Positions 26,386-34,334 of a stretch of 58,963 nucleotides of DNA are shown one piece after another. Positions within the stretch are counted from its first letter, which is position 1, and the number at the start of each line of letters is the position of its first letter. The position numbers and the translations under genes were made by a program. This DNA is from Sphingobacteriales bacterium (lineage in GTDB: Bacteria; Bacteroidota; Bacteroidia; Chitinophagales; Chitinophagaceae). The notes below the pieces were generated by a model that was given only the letters and a program-made list of their open reading frames with translations, had not been told where the DNA came from and searched no databases. Where the stretch lies: contig JAIXSZ010000046.1 of NCBI GenBank assembly GCA_027484425.1, positions 1 to 58,963 of the forward strand. Direction: 5' to 3'.

Positions 26386-26829
26386 ATGAAATCAAATCCA
26401 AGTAAGAAAGTAGCAACCAAAAAGAGCGCAGCAAAAGACGCAGCTCCGGCATCTAAAAAAAGTGCACCAAAGACTAAAAAAAGTCAAGTGGATGAGGATG
26501 ACGAATTAGAAGATGATTTGGACGAGGTTCCCGCTAAACCGTCAAAAAAAGCAGCACCCTCATCTAAAAAGAAGAAAACAGTAGATGATGACGACGATGA
26601 CGATGATGACATCGATGATATCGAAGAGGATGATGACTTCAATAAAGATGAAGACGACTTCGATATTGAAAAAGAATTCGAAGAATTTGATTTGCCAAAA
26701 TCAAAATCAAAATCGCCTAAGAAAAAGTCAGCAAAAGATGACGACTTTGATGTTGACGACGAATTCAAAGATCTCGGCTTCTTCAGTGAAGGCTCTGGTG
26801 GATTTGACGACGATGATGATGATTTTTAG
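26386..26829 (+). CDS. Mixed-charge low-complexity protein (Lys-rich and Asp-rich blocks)
   Basis: A 147-residue protein with no fold that I recognise. It alternates Lys/Ala/Ser blocks (residues 1-35, 50-65, 105-118) with Asp/Glu blocks, including runs of nine Asp (about 67-75) and six Asp near the C-terminus. It ends in Phe after the last Asp run. There is almost no hydrophobic residue outside DIEKEFEEFDLP and DDEFKDLGFFSEG. It is almost certainly disordered, resembling nucleolin-like or chaperone-type acidic proteins. It starts with ATG and lies between purA and pabB on the same strand. A bulged hairpin (26831-26865) follows. Function unknown. Confidence 0.7.
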   Translation: MKSNPSKKVATKKSAAKDAAPASKKSAPKTKKSQVDEDDELEDDLDEVPAKPSKKAAPSSKKKKTVDDDDDDDDDIDDIEEDDDFNKDEDDFDIEKEFEEFDLPKSKSKSPKKKSAKDDDFDVDDEFKDLGFFSEGSGGFDDDDDDF

Positions 26830-26830
26830 T

Positions 26831-26865
26831 GCTTCACTGCGTTACTTGGGCTGAATGCAGTAAGC
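26831..26865 (+). terminator. Possible hairpin after the mixed-charge gene
   Basis: GCTTCACTGC (26831-26840) pairs with GCAGTAAGC (26857-26865) apart from one bulged C. There is no T-run after it, so termination is uncertain. Confidence 0.3.
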
Positions 26866-26912
26866 TAATGATATAGAATCAGCATCCTTACTTATTTCAT
26901 CAATCCCACCCG

Positions 26913-28214
26913 TTGCAAAGGAGTATTAAAGTATATAACATTTCGCCTGAAGAATCAGGTAAATTAAAAGCAAGAATGCTGAATTGGGCAAAACAATTCA
27001 GCGTCCTTGCTTTTTTAGATAGCAACAGCTACGCTTCTACCTACAGTAGATACGAATGTTTGCTAGCGGTAGGTGCAGCACAAATGGTTGCCAATGATGG
27101 ACAAGACGCACTAAGGCAGCTGGAAGAAGTACATAATTCGCACCCTGATTGGATGTTTGGTCATATCAATTATGACTACAAAAACATACTCGAACCAAAA
27201 CTCAAATCAACACACAAACCTATACACGGGTTTCCTTTGTGCCAGTTTTTTGTTCCAAATACTGTTTGTTATATCAGCAGTGCTAAAGACACAATAACCA
27301 TTGAAACCTTTGAAGATGCCGAAACGATCTATAAAGCAATTATACATTCGGACGAGCTACAATCAAAAAGTAAGGAGCTATCAAAATTGAGCTTTACTCC
27401 TACTACCAACAAAGAACACTACACTAACACTATCAACCAACTGAGACAGCACATAAGAGATGGCGACTGCTATGAAATAAACTACTGTACAGGTGCTAGC
27501 TGCTCCAACGCAGATGTAGACCCAGTACTCGTTTTTGATGCACTTAACAAACTTTCCCCAGCTCCTTTTGCAGCATACTATCGCCTCAATCATCTTCACT
27601 TGATGTGTGCCAGCCCCGAGCGATACCTTCGTAAACAGGGAGATCAGATACTATCACAACCCATAAAAGGCACAGCCAGACGCAGTGATGATACTGAAGC
27701 AGATAACAAACTAAAAAACGATCTGCTACATAGCACAAAAGAAAGAGCAGAAAATGTAATGATTGTAGATCTTACACGTAATGACCTTGCGCGGTGTTGT
27801 GTACCTGGTACTGTAACAGTTGACGAACTATTTGGCATTTATAGTTTTCCACAGGTTCATCAAATGATATCTACAGTAAGTGGAAAAATGAACCCTAATA
27901 CCCCTTTTACAGAAGCTATACGCACTACATTCCCAATGGGTAGTATGACAGGTGCCCCTAAGTATAAAGTAATGGAGCTGATAGACACTTACGAACACAA
28001 TAGCAGAGAGCTCTTTTCAGGAACAGTAGGCTACATAACACCCAATGGCGATTTTGATTTTAATGTTATTATCAGAAGTCTATTTTACAACAGTATATCA
28101 CATTTGCTTACCTACGAAACTGGCGGGGCAATTACGTACGACAGTGTGGCAGAAAGTGAATGGGAGGAAAGACTACTAAAAGCATGGGCACTCGAGCGAA
28201 TATTTGCTGGATAA
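26913..28214 (+). CDS. pabB: Aminodeoxychorismate synthase component I (PabB-type)
   Basis: A 433-residue chorismate-utilising enzyme. The motif PIKGTARR carries the Lys typical of PabB, where anthranilate synthase has Ala. DGDCYEINYC, ASPERYLR, ERAENVMIVDLTRNDLARC, PMGSMTGAPKYKVMELID and TGGAITYDS follow the family order. It makes 4-amino-4-deoxychorismate for folate, with ammonia from a PabA partner not present here. The start is TTG at 26913: the first in-frame ATG would remove 21 residues of a plausible N-terminus. Folate genes folE and folC are elsewhere in the window. Confidence 0.9.
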   Translation: MQRSIKVYNISPEESGKLKARMLNWAKQFSVLAFLDSNSYASTYSRYECLLAVGAAQMVANDGQDALRQLEEVHNSHPDWMFGHINYDYKNILEPKLKSTHKPIHGFPLCQFFVPNTVCYISSAKDTITIETFEDAETIYKAIIHSDELQSKSKELSKLSFTPTTNKEHYTNTINQLRQHIRDGDCYEINYCTGASCSNADVDPVLVFDALNKLSPAPFAAYYRLNHLHLMCASPERYLRKQGDQILSQPIKGTARRSDDTEADNKLKNDLLHSTKERAENVMIVDLTRNDLARCCVPGTVTVDELFGIYSFPQVHQMISTVSGKMNPNTPFTEAIRTTFPMGSMTGAPKYKVMELIDTYEHNSRELFSGTVGYITPNGDFDFNVIIRSLFYNSISHLLTYETGGAITYDSVAESEWEERLLKAWALERIFAG

Positions 28215-28323
28215 ACATTGTTTTTTTATACTAAATTTATTGGGCTCTATAATTGTTGAGATACATACACGATATTTGTAAGCAGACAACTAAAACGGAA
28301 ACCCGCTACGCAGCTTTGGTACA

Positions 28324-28938
28324 ATGAAGAAAACCCATATTTTACCCATCTTACTTTTATTTTTCTGTGCGGTAAATAGCCGCAGGGTATCTGCTCAATA
28401 TCTCGCACCTAGACTGTCTATTCATTTCTCCAATCCATTAAGTGTACTATCAAAGGCTGGCCTCAAAGCACAATACAGGGTTAGTCAGGAAAACTCTTTC
28501 CTTCTAGGGTATAGATGGTATTGGGGGTTCTTTCCCGGTTATCAAGTATCGGCCGAATTTCATCACTATTTTCGCAGTTTTGAAAAATCAGAGGCATTCT
28601 TCTATGGCAAATTAGGTTTTGGAAATGCCACATACGAGCCCAAGCCCTATTTCAGCGGATGGGAAACAAAGTACAATAGCCCCGGTGGCTATGCTTTTGC
28701 TGCTGCTGGCGTAGGTAAACGATACAACTTCGGGCATTTTTTCATAGAGGGCAATGCTGGCCTTAGATTCTCTCAATTAGTAGAAAAGGCCGAAGACTAT
28801 AACCGCAACCTTTTTTACACTACCGGACCCGGTTCTTTTGTGGACCTTAGCGTTAATTTCGGTTTTCAGTTTTTTGATGAAGAAAGGAATATGTATCGCA
28901 AAACACTGGGTGTTCATCCACCTCGGCGTTACAGATAG
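28324..28938 (+). CDS. Exported outer-membrane beta-barrel-like protein
   Basis: This 204-residue protein has a signal peptide (residues 1-25, ending VSAQ). The remainder is rich in aromatic residues arranged in short alternating strands (for example SFLLGYRWYWGFFPG, AEFHHYFRSF, FFIEGNAGLRFSQL, FVDLSVNFGFQFF), which suggests an eight-strand outer-membrane barrel. I do not recognise a named family. It converges with the metallo-hydrolase gene, whose stop is 14 bp away. Function unknown. Confidence 0.65.
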   Translation: MKKTHILPILLLFFCAVNSRRVSAQYLAPRLSIHFSNPLSVLSKAGLKAQYRVSQENSFLLGYRWYWGFFPGYQVSAEFHHYFRSFEKSEAFFYGKLGFGNATYEPKPYFSGWETKYNSPGGYAFAAAGVGKRYNFGHFFIEGNAGLRFSQLVEKAEDYNRNLFYTTGPGSFVDLSVNFGFQFFDEERNMYRKTLGVHPPRRYR

Positions 28939-28951
28939 TAGTTTTCCATTT

Positions 28952-30088
28952 TTATTTATGACCATCCCACCATCTGTCATGTGTAAGTGTATCTGTAAGA
29001 TTCACTGCCTGCCCTATACGTGGGTGCATTACAGGCATATTGCGTCGGTGGGTTTCTTTTAGCACTCTGTTTATTGGCTCATCCCAGTCGTGCAAGGATA
29101 ACGTAAACTTTGCCCAATGTACTGGAAATAGTTTACGTGCCTTCAAATCTATTGCTGCTTGCACAACTTGCTCGGGCATCATGTGGATGTATTTCCATGA
29201 TTCATTATACTGACCATTTTCAAGAATAACCAAATCAAACGGTCCAAATTTCTCACCAATTTCAGCAAAGTGGGTATCGTATCCAGAGTCACCACCCAGA
29301 AACAATTTACCGAATGGTGTAGTGAATACAAAAGAGGTCCACAAAGTGCCATTTCTCTTAAAACCACGACCCGAAAAGTGCCTAGCAGATACAGTATTCA
29401 CTTCAAACCCATTGCCCAAATCCAAATGTTCATTCCAGTCTAGCTCCTTTATTTGCGCTGCGTCATATCCCCAGTATTCAAGATGAGCTCCTACCCCTAA
29501 ACCAGTAACAACCAATTTCACTTTCGGTTGCATCTGTTTTATGGTTTTATAGTCCAGATGATCATAATGATCATGCGAGATAAATAAGAAATCTATTTCA
29601 GGCATATCTTCCGTCGTGTAAATATCTGCACCATCAAAACTCCGAGTAGTAAAACTTAGAGGCGATGCATTGCCGCTAAACACAGGGTCTACTAGTATAC
29701 GCTTACCACCTATTTGCATAAAATAAGATGAATGCCCAAACCAGACTATAATATCCTCGTCAGGATTTAGATTTTTAAGGTCTGTTTTTTCGCCAGGCAA
29801 TACCGTTGCTGGTGCTGCACGCTTACTTTTACCAAAAATAAAATCTTTTATTACTTTGTAATAACTCACACCTTCTGCCAAGTCTGGAGTAAAGCTTCTA
29901 TTTTGAAAAGCACCATCCCTGTAGTTGGGCGACTTCTGAATTCTCGCCAATCTTTCACCCTCTGGTACTTTCCCAAATTGTGGCTGTTGCATATACACCC
30001 ATGTCACTACCACAAGCGCAACTACTAACATTGCGATACTAATTAGAATCATTTTTACTGTTTTTAGAAATTTATTTTTTACAATCAT
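28952..30088 (-). CDS. Membrane-anchored metallo-beta-lactamase-fold hydrolase (NAPE-PLD/UlaG-like)
   Basis: A 378-residue protein. A hydrophobic N-terminal segment (about residues 12-32) anchors or exports it. The metal site HxHxDH is seen as SHDHYDHLD, with further ligands in SARHFSGRG, GGDSGYDTHF and the terminal FPVHWAKF. SPNYRDGAFQNRS and IVWFGHSSYFMQIGGKRILVDPVFS are typical of the NAPE-PLD-like branch, so a phospholipid or other ester substrate is possible but unproven. A TetR gene lies directly upstream on the same strand (66 bp), and a candidate operator for it sits 34 bp before this start codon. Confidence 0.85.
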   Translation of the reverse strand: MIVKNKFLKTVKMILISIAMLVVALVVVTWVYMQQPQFGKVPEGERLARIQKSPNYRDGAFQNRSFTPDLAEGVSYYKVIKDFIFGKSKRAAPATVLPGEKTDLKNLNPDEDIIVWFGHSSYFMQIGGKRILVDPVFSGNASPLSFTTRSFDGADIYTTEDMPEIDFLFISHDHYDHLDYKTIKQMQPKVKLVVTGLGVGAHLEYWGYDAAQIKELDWNEHLDLGNGFEVNTVSARHFSGRGFKRNGTLWTSFVFTTPFGKLFLGGDSGYDTHFAEIGEKFGPFDLVILENGQYNESWKYIHMMPEQVVQAAIDLKARKLFPVHWAKFTLSLHDWDEPINRVLKETHRRNMPVMHPRIGQAVNLTDTLTHDRWWDGHK

Positions 30089-30121
30089 TTATCACCTTTA
30101 TCCTGATTTGAAATTGCGACC

Positions 30122-30133
30122 GACTAATCAGTC
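30122..30133. promoter_or_regulatory. Candidate TetR operator upstream of the metallo-hydrolase
   Basis: GACTAATCAGTC is a perfect inverted repeat (GACT, 4 bp, AGTC). Its first nine bases, GACTAATCA, recur at 30726-30734 in front of the adjacent tetR gene. Confidence 0.5.
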
Positions 30134-30154
30134 TATTGTCTTGTCAAAAAAATA

Positions 30155-30721
30155 TCAAAGCGCTATCATATCCCAAATGAGTTCAAAAGAACTATTAATA
30201 ATATTCTCTTGCTGTTGAGCTGCCAATTGAGATTGGTTGATATACTGACTCACACCAAATAAATGACTGTTAACCAAAGTGTTTATCAAATCTATTGGCA
30301 TATTTTTTATAATTTGTCCATCTATCCCTTCCTGAAATAACTGAAGTATCTTATTGTTCTTCTGCTGTATTTCTTCAGGCGCTAGTTTCAATAAATAAGG
30401 TGAACTAATAAACTGCTGTATGAATCTAAACTCAGTAGTGTTGTCTATACCCCAAGTCAGCGCAGTGATGTATATATTTTTCAACTGTTCTTTCAAACTA
30501 GCCTCAGACTTTTCTTCAATAGCCATACAAGCGCTAAGATGCTTCTTTATAGCTACATACAATGAAACTATTAGTTCCTCCTTAGTACTGAAATAATGAA
30601 ACAAGGTACCATTAGCTACCCCAGCCTCCTTAGCAATAAGGCTAGTGGGTGTACCATGAAAACCATTCTCTACAAATAGCCTCAATGCTGCTTTTAGTAT
30701 TTCTGTCTGTTTGTCTATCAT
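30155..30721 (-). CDS. TetR-family transcriptional regulator
   Basis: This 188-residue repressor has an N-terminal helix-turn-helix (about residues 20-45): GFHGTPTSLIAKEAGVANGTLFHYFSTKEELI. The rest is the variable ligand-binding domain. It lies 66 bp upstream of the metallo-hydrolase on the same strand. It very probably controls itself and that gene: the same GACTAATCA sequence occurs over its own start site and in front of the hydrolase. The ligand is unknown. The ATG at 30721 leaves a leader of about 12 nt. Confidence 0.92.
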   Translation of the reverse strand: MIDKQTEILKAALRLFVENGFHGTPTSLIAKEAGVANGTLFHYFSTKEELIVSLYVAIKKHLSACMAIEEKSEASLKEQLKNIYITALTWGIDNTTEFRFIQQFISSPYLLKLAPEEIQQKNNKILQLFQEGIDGQIIKNMPIDLINTLVNSHLFGVSQYINQSQLAAQQQENIINSSFELIWDMIAL

Positions 30722-30769
30722 GATTGACTAATCACTCTACAAAAGTAGAACAAATCATTTATCGTCAAA
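30721..30769 (-). promoter_or_regulatory. tetR promoter with overlapping operator
   Basis: On the minus strand: TTTG (30766-30769), an 18 bp spacer and TACTTTTG (30740-30747), both exact. Immediately downstream, covering the expected start site, lies TGATTGACTAATCA (30721-30734), a TGATT/AATCA inverted repeat that contains GACTAATCA. The geometry fits autorepression. Confidence 0.65.
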
Positions 30770-30810
30770 CAGTAGCTGCCAATTTAAGATATTATTTAAC
30801 ATTCTTGCAG

Positions 30811-30818
30811 TACTTTTG
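30811..30818 (+). promoter_or_regulatory. -7 box of the L,D-transpeptidase gene
   Basis: TACTTTTG, an exact match, 24 bp before the ATG at 30843. It overlaps an in-frame TTG at 30816, which rules that codon out as the start. Confidence 0.5.
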
Positions 30819-30842
30819 AATGACTGTATAGGAAGGTGTACC

Positions 30843-31610
30843 ATGAAAAGAAAACTATCTCAAATTATATTACTTGTAGTTTCAGCGCTTTCTACCCAGT
30901 ATCATGCTACTGCCCAGAACAGAGGTGAAACATTCAAAGAACACCAATTTTCTCATGAACGTGTACGCACAGCATGGAAAGAATATGAAGATACACTTCA
31001 AAGAATTTTTGCATCAAATAAACTAAACTGGCCACCAAACGAGATTTTTCTAAGAGCTTTCAAATCGCAAAATGAATTGGAACTATGGGCAAGAAATGAA
31101 GCAAGTGAAGCTTACAAAAAGGTGAAAACTTACAACATCTGCGCTATCTCCGGCAAACTTGGCCCTAAAAGACAACAAGGCGACAAACAAGTACCTGAGG
31201 GATACTACTTTATAGATGAATATAATGCCCAAAGCGAGTACTATTTGTCCTTACTAATAAACTATCCTAATTATTCCGATCGTATACTAGGCAGTACGCG
31301 TACCGGTGGCGACATATACATTCATGGCAGTTGCCTTACAGTGGGCTGCTTACCCATGACAGACCAAGGAATCAAGGAAATATATACCCTGTGCTTGAGC
31401 GCCAAACTGAATGGACAAGAGTTCATACCTGTGCACATCTACCCCACTCACATGCACAGCAGAGGTATCAACTATTTAATGACCAGTTATCCCGGCAATG
31501 CAGCTAAACAACAGTTTTGGGCTACACTGAAAAAAGGTTACGATTATTTCGAACAATATCACAAGTTACTACCCGTTATGTATGGACCTGATGGCAGTTA
31601 TATAAATTGA
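30843..31610 (+). CDS. YafK-type L,D-transpeptidase family protein
   Basis: A 255-residue exported protein with a signal peptide (MKRKLSQIILLVVSALSTQYHATAQ). The catalytic region reads YIHGSCLTVGCLPMTD, the YkuD-fold His and active Cys in the YafK-like spacing. YafK relatives act on peptidoglycan cross-links or on the link to Braun lipoprotein. The segment before it (TYNICAISGKLGPKRQQGDKQVPEGYYFID) is the usual YafK lead-in. Start at 30843, preceded by GGAAGG, one of few Shine-Dalgarno-like sites here. The DUF4249 gene follows after 67 bp. Confidence 0.88.
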   Translation: MKRKLSQIILLVVSALSTQYHATAQNRGETFKEHQFSHERVRTAWKEYEDTLQRIFASNKLNWPPNEIFLRAFKSQNELELWARNEASEAYKKVKTYNICAISGKLGPKRQQGDKQVPEGYYFIDEYNAQSEYYLSLLINYPNYSDRILGSTRTGGDIYIHGSCLTVGCLPMTDQGIKEIYTLCLSAKLNGQEFIPVHIYPTHMHSRGINYLMTSYPGNAAKQQFWATLKKGYDYFEQYHKLLPVMYGPDGSYIN

Positions 31611-31677
31611 TTATCGCAAAGCATAGTAAAAACAAAAACCCGAATAGTATAAGCAGCAGATAAAAAGAAAAATAAGC

Positions 31678-32583
31678 ATGAAAGCAGAATACAAAAAAAA
31701 GAACTGGGGAGTGTGGATGATAGTGCTATTAATGCTTTCGTTAGCCTCTTGCGAAAAAGAAGTAAGTATAAACCTTGCCAGTTCACCACCACAAGTTGTG
31801 GTGCAGGGCGGCATAGAAACCAATGGCCCCCCTTATGTAATACTAACCTCTACTGTTGGTTTCTTTTCAAAGGTAGATTTAGCTACACTGGAAAACAGTT
31901 TTTTGCATGATGCCAAAATTGAAATATCAGATGGTAACAGAACAATAACCCTCAAAGAGTACTCGTTTGATACCGGCACAGCATTTAAATACTATGTTTA
32001 CAGCATTGATAGCAGTAACTTGATGTTAGGTGAAAACGGCAAAACTTATGAACTCAAAATAACATACGGTGGAAAAACATATACTTCTGCCACCAAAATA
32101 CCCACACCACAAGGTTTTGATACTATGTGGTTCGAGACACCTTTATTTGCAGGAGATAACACACCCGATAGCGCTTTACAACTTTTTGTAAATTATTCCG
32201 ATCCCGATACACTTGGCGATTTTGTACGCTGTTTCACACAAAGAGGAAATGACGCTTTTTTTCCCTCCACCAACTTTAGTGACGAAATAGTAAATGGTAA
32301 AACCATAAATAACATCGGCTTAGCAGCAGGTTTTCAGAATGATGGCAGTAACAGAAACAGAGACTCACTTATTTACTTCTTCCCTGGCGAGCGGGTTACG
32401 CTCAAGTGGTGTGCTATAGACAAAGGTGTATACGACTTCTGGAATACACTGGACTTTGCAAAAAATGCTGTAGGCAACCCATTTTCTTCACCTATAAACC
32501 CTACATCGAACATAAAAAATGGAGCTGTCGGAGTATGGGGTGGGTATGGAGTTTACTCCAAAACAGTGATTGTGGCCAGATAG
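31678..32583 (+). CDS. DUF4249 family lipoprotein
   Basis: This 301-residue lipoprotein has a lipobox ending LASC near residue 25 (MLSLASCEKEV), so it is a surface or periplasmic lipoprotein. The DUF4249 pattern is clear: QVVVQGGIETNGPPYVILTSTVGFF, DAKIEISDG, YELKITYGGKTYTSATKIPTP, and a C-terminal GVWGGYGVYS. In this phylum such genes usually follow a TonB-dependent receptor gene, with the lipoprotein thought to serve the receptor. No receptor is adjacent here. Substrate unknown. Confidence 0.9.
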   Translation: MKAEYKKKNWGVWMIVLLMLSLASCEKEVSINLASSPPQVVVQGGIETNGPPYVILTSTVGFFSKVDLATLENSFLHDAKIEISDGNRTITLKEYSFDTGTAFKYYVYSIDSSNLMLGENGKTYELKITYGGKTYTSATKIPTPQGFDTMWFETPLFAGDNTPDSALQLFVNYSDPDTLGDFVRCFTQRGNDAFFPSTNFSDEIVNGKTINNIGLAAGFQNDGSNRNRDSLIYFFPGERVTLKWCAIDKGVYDFWNTLDFAKNAVGNPFSSPINPTSNIKNGAVGVWGGYGVYSKTVIVAR

Positions 32584-32622
32584 GTTTTTAGTATACCTGC
32601 ATAAAAGCACAGTCACAATTTG

Positions 32623-32652
32623 TTTGCCAAAAATTTCGCACCTTTACCTTCG
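32623..32652 (+). promoter_or_regulatory. Promoter of trxB
   Basis: TTTG (32623-32626), an 18 bp spacer and TACCTTCG (32645-32652, one mismatch). The ATG is at 32699. Confidence 0.5.
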
Positions 32653-32698
32653 CCAGAACATAATTAAAAAGTAAAACATCACTAACACACGCTTTAAA

Positions 32699-33640
32699 AT
32701 GAACGAAACAGAAAAAGTACATTGCCTGATAATAGGCTCTGGACCCGCAGGATATACTGCGGCCATATATGCGGCAAGAGCCAATCTAAAACCAGTATTA
32801 TACCAGGGAATGCAACCTGGCGGACAATTAACCATAACTACAGAAGTTGAAAACTACCCTGGCTATCCCAATGGCATCATGGGACCACAAATGATGGTAG
32901 ATTTCGAACAACAAGCCCAGCGTATGGGTGCAGATATAAGATGGGGAATGGCTACGAAAGTTGATTTCTCAGTGCGCCCATTCAAAGTGGAGATAGATGA
33001 AGAAAAATGGATAGAGGCAGACTCCGTCATAATTGCTACTGGTGCATCTGCAAAATGGCTCGGTCTAGAATCCGAACAGCGTTTGAATGGTCATGGCGTT
33101 TCTGCTTGTGCAGTGTGCGATGGTTTCTTCTTCAAAAACCAAGAAGTTGCCATTGTTGGTGCAGGTGATACGGCTTGCGAAGAGGCGCTTTACTTATCTA
33201 AACTTTGTACCACCGTTCACATGTTTGTGAGAAAAGAGGAAATGCGCGCCAGCAAAGTAATGCAGGCTCGTGTACTGAAAACTGAAAATATAAAAGTCTA
33301 CTGGAATACTGAAACCCTAGAAGTATTGGGCGAAAACAAAGTGGACAGTGTTAAAATACTCAATAACAAAACAAACGAAGAAAGTATTGTTCCAGTAAAA
33401 GCATTCTTTGTCGCTATAGGCCACCAACCTAACTCCAGCTTATTTAATAATGTACTGGATATGGATGAACAAGGCTACTTGATAACCCAACCAGGATCTA
33501 CCAAAACCAACATAGATGGTGTTTTCGCTTGCGGAGATGTACAAGATAAAATATACCGCCAAGCTGTGAGTGCTGCTGGAACAGGCTGTATGGCAGCACT
33601 AGATGCTGAAAGATATTTGGGTGCTCTAGAAAGTCACTAA
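32699..33640 (+). CDS. trxB: Thioredoxin-disulfide reductase
   Basis: This 313-residue cytosolic flavoenzyme reduces thioredoxin with NADPH. FAD binding is by IIGSGPAGYTAAIYAARA, the redox pair is in CAVCDG, NADPH binding is by VAIVGAGDTACEEALYLSKL, and the C-terminal FAD motif is in DGVFACGDVQDKIYRQAVSAAGTGCMAALDAERYL. It has the usual length and no fused thioredoxin domain. No thioredoxin gene is adjacent. It ends at a strong bidirectional terminator. Confidence 0.97.
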   Translation: MNETEKVHCLIIGSGPAGYTAAIYAARANLKPVLYQGMQPGGQLTITTEVENYPGYPNGIMGPQMMVDFEQQAQRMGADIRWGMATKVDFSVRPFKVEIDEEKWIEADSVIIATGASAKWLGLESEQRLNGHGVSACAVCDGFFFKNQEVAIVGAGDTACEEALYLSKLCTTVHMFVRKEEMRASKVMQARVLKTENIKVYWNTETLEVLGENKVDSVKILNNKTNEESIVPVKAFFVAIGHQPNSSLFNNVLDMDEQGYLITQPGSTKTNIDGVFACGDVQDKIYRQAVSAAGTGCMAALDAERYLGALESH

Positions 33641-33661
33641 ACTACGCTAATTCAACCTATA

Positions 33662-33705
33662 AAAAATCGGGGCTATCTTATCAATAAAGAATAGCCCCGA
33701 TTTTT
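33662..33705. terminator. Bidirectional terminator between trxB and the lipoprotein gene
   Basis: A perfect 15 bp inverted repeat: AAAAATCGGGGCTAT (33662-33676) and ATAGCCCCGATTTTT (33691-33705), with A-run and T-run flanks, so it works in both directions. Confidence 0.88.
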
Positions 33706-33731
33706 ATTGTCATTACAGTGAGCAACTGTAG

Positions 33732-34298
33732 TTATTGAAGCGTTACAGCGAAATTCACGTCTACGTCTGTAGAACCTATACTGCAGTCAGTTCCATTTTT
33801 ACCAGATGGCTGGTGATGCAATGCTACCTGCAACGCACCAGCACTAGCGCCACCTGTAGTAAACCTAGTTTTCAAACCCAATGGCATCTGAGGTGTACTG
33901 TTGTCCAAATCTGTACGTTGTACTGCTACATTAAGGCTAGCGGCAGGGGTGTAACATACCAAGTGAAAGTTCGAGCGTTCCTGTACCTCTTCGGTAATAT
34001 CCTCCACAGGGCTCTTAGTTTCATCTAGAAATGTAACTGCTACATTGTAGGTGGCGTTCTTTTTCAGTGTCATGGCAGCTAGGGTCAGGTCAGGGTTACC
34101 ATCATTTGGGGTCAAGTCTTTCCACTGTGCTGTTACTACATCAGTTGTATCTGCTGCATTAGTTGCTACAAGTTTTACTGTGGTTATTACTTCATTTTCC
34201 GGGTCTGGTGGCGCTACTGTTTTTTCATCTTTTTTACAAGAGTTCCACGCTAGCATTGCAATAGTTACTGAGAATAATATGATCGATTTGTTTTTCAT
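33732..34298 (-). CDS. Lipoprotein accompanying the TonB-dependent receptor
   Basis: A 188-residue protein with a lipoprotein signal (lipobox near residue 20, AWNSC followed by KKDE). The body is beta-rich: EVITTVKLVATNAADTTDVV, LTLKKNATYNVAVTFLDETKSPVEDITEEVQERSNFHLV and ALQVALHHQPSGKNGTDC. I recall relatives annotated as type 1 periplasmic-binding-fold protein beside TonB receptors in this phylum. It begins 36 bp after the receptor on the same strand. A surface or periplasmic partner of the receptor is inferred. HLV, VALHHQPS and two Cys might bind metal, but this is a guess. Confidence 0.75.
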   Translation of the reverse strand: MKNKSIILFSVTIAMLAWNSCKKDEKTVAPPDPENEVITTVKLVATNAADTTDVVTAQWKDLTPNDGNPDLTLAAMTLKKNATYNVAVTFLDETKSPVEDITEEVQERSNFHLVCYTPAASLNVAVQRTDLDNSTPQMPLGLKTRFTTGGASAGALQVALHHQPSGKNGTDCSIGSTDVDVNFAVTLQ

Positions 34299-34334
34299 TG
34301 TTTTTAGTTGAAATGATTAAAAATTGTTGGACGA

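Noticed and set aside
26484-26768. Serine-rich frame antisense to the mixed-charge gene
   Set aside because: It is the complement of GAT/GAC and AAA runs, which always read as Ser-rich. The plus-strand gene fits the operon direction.
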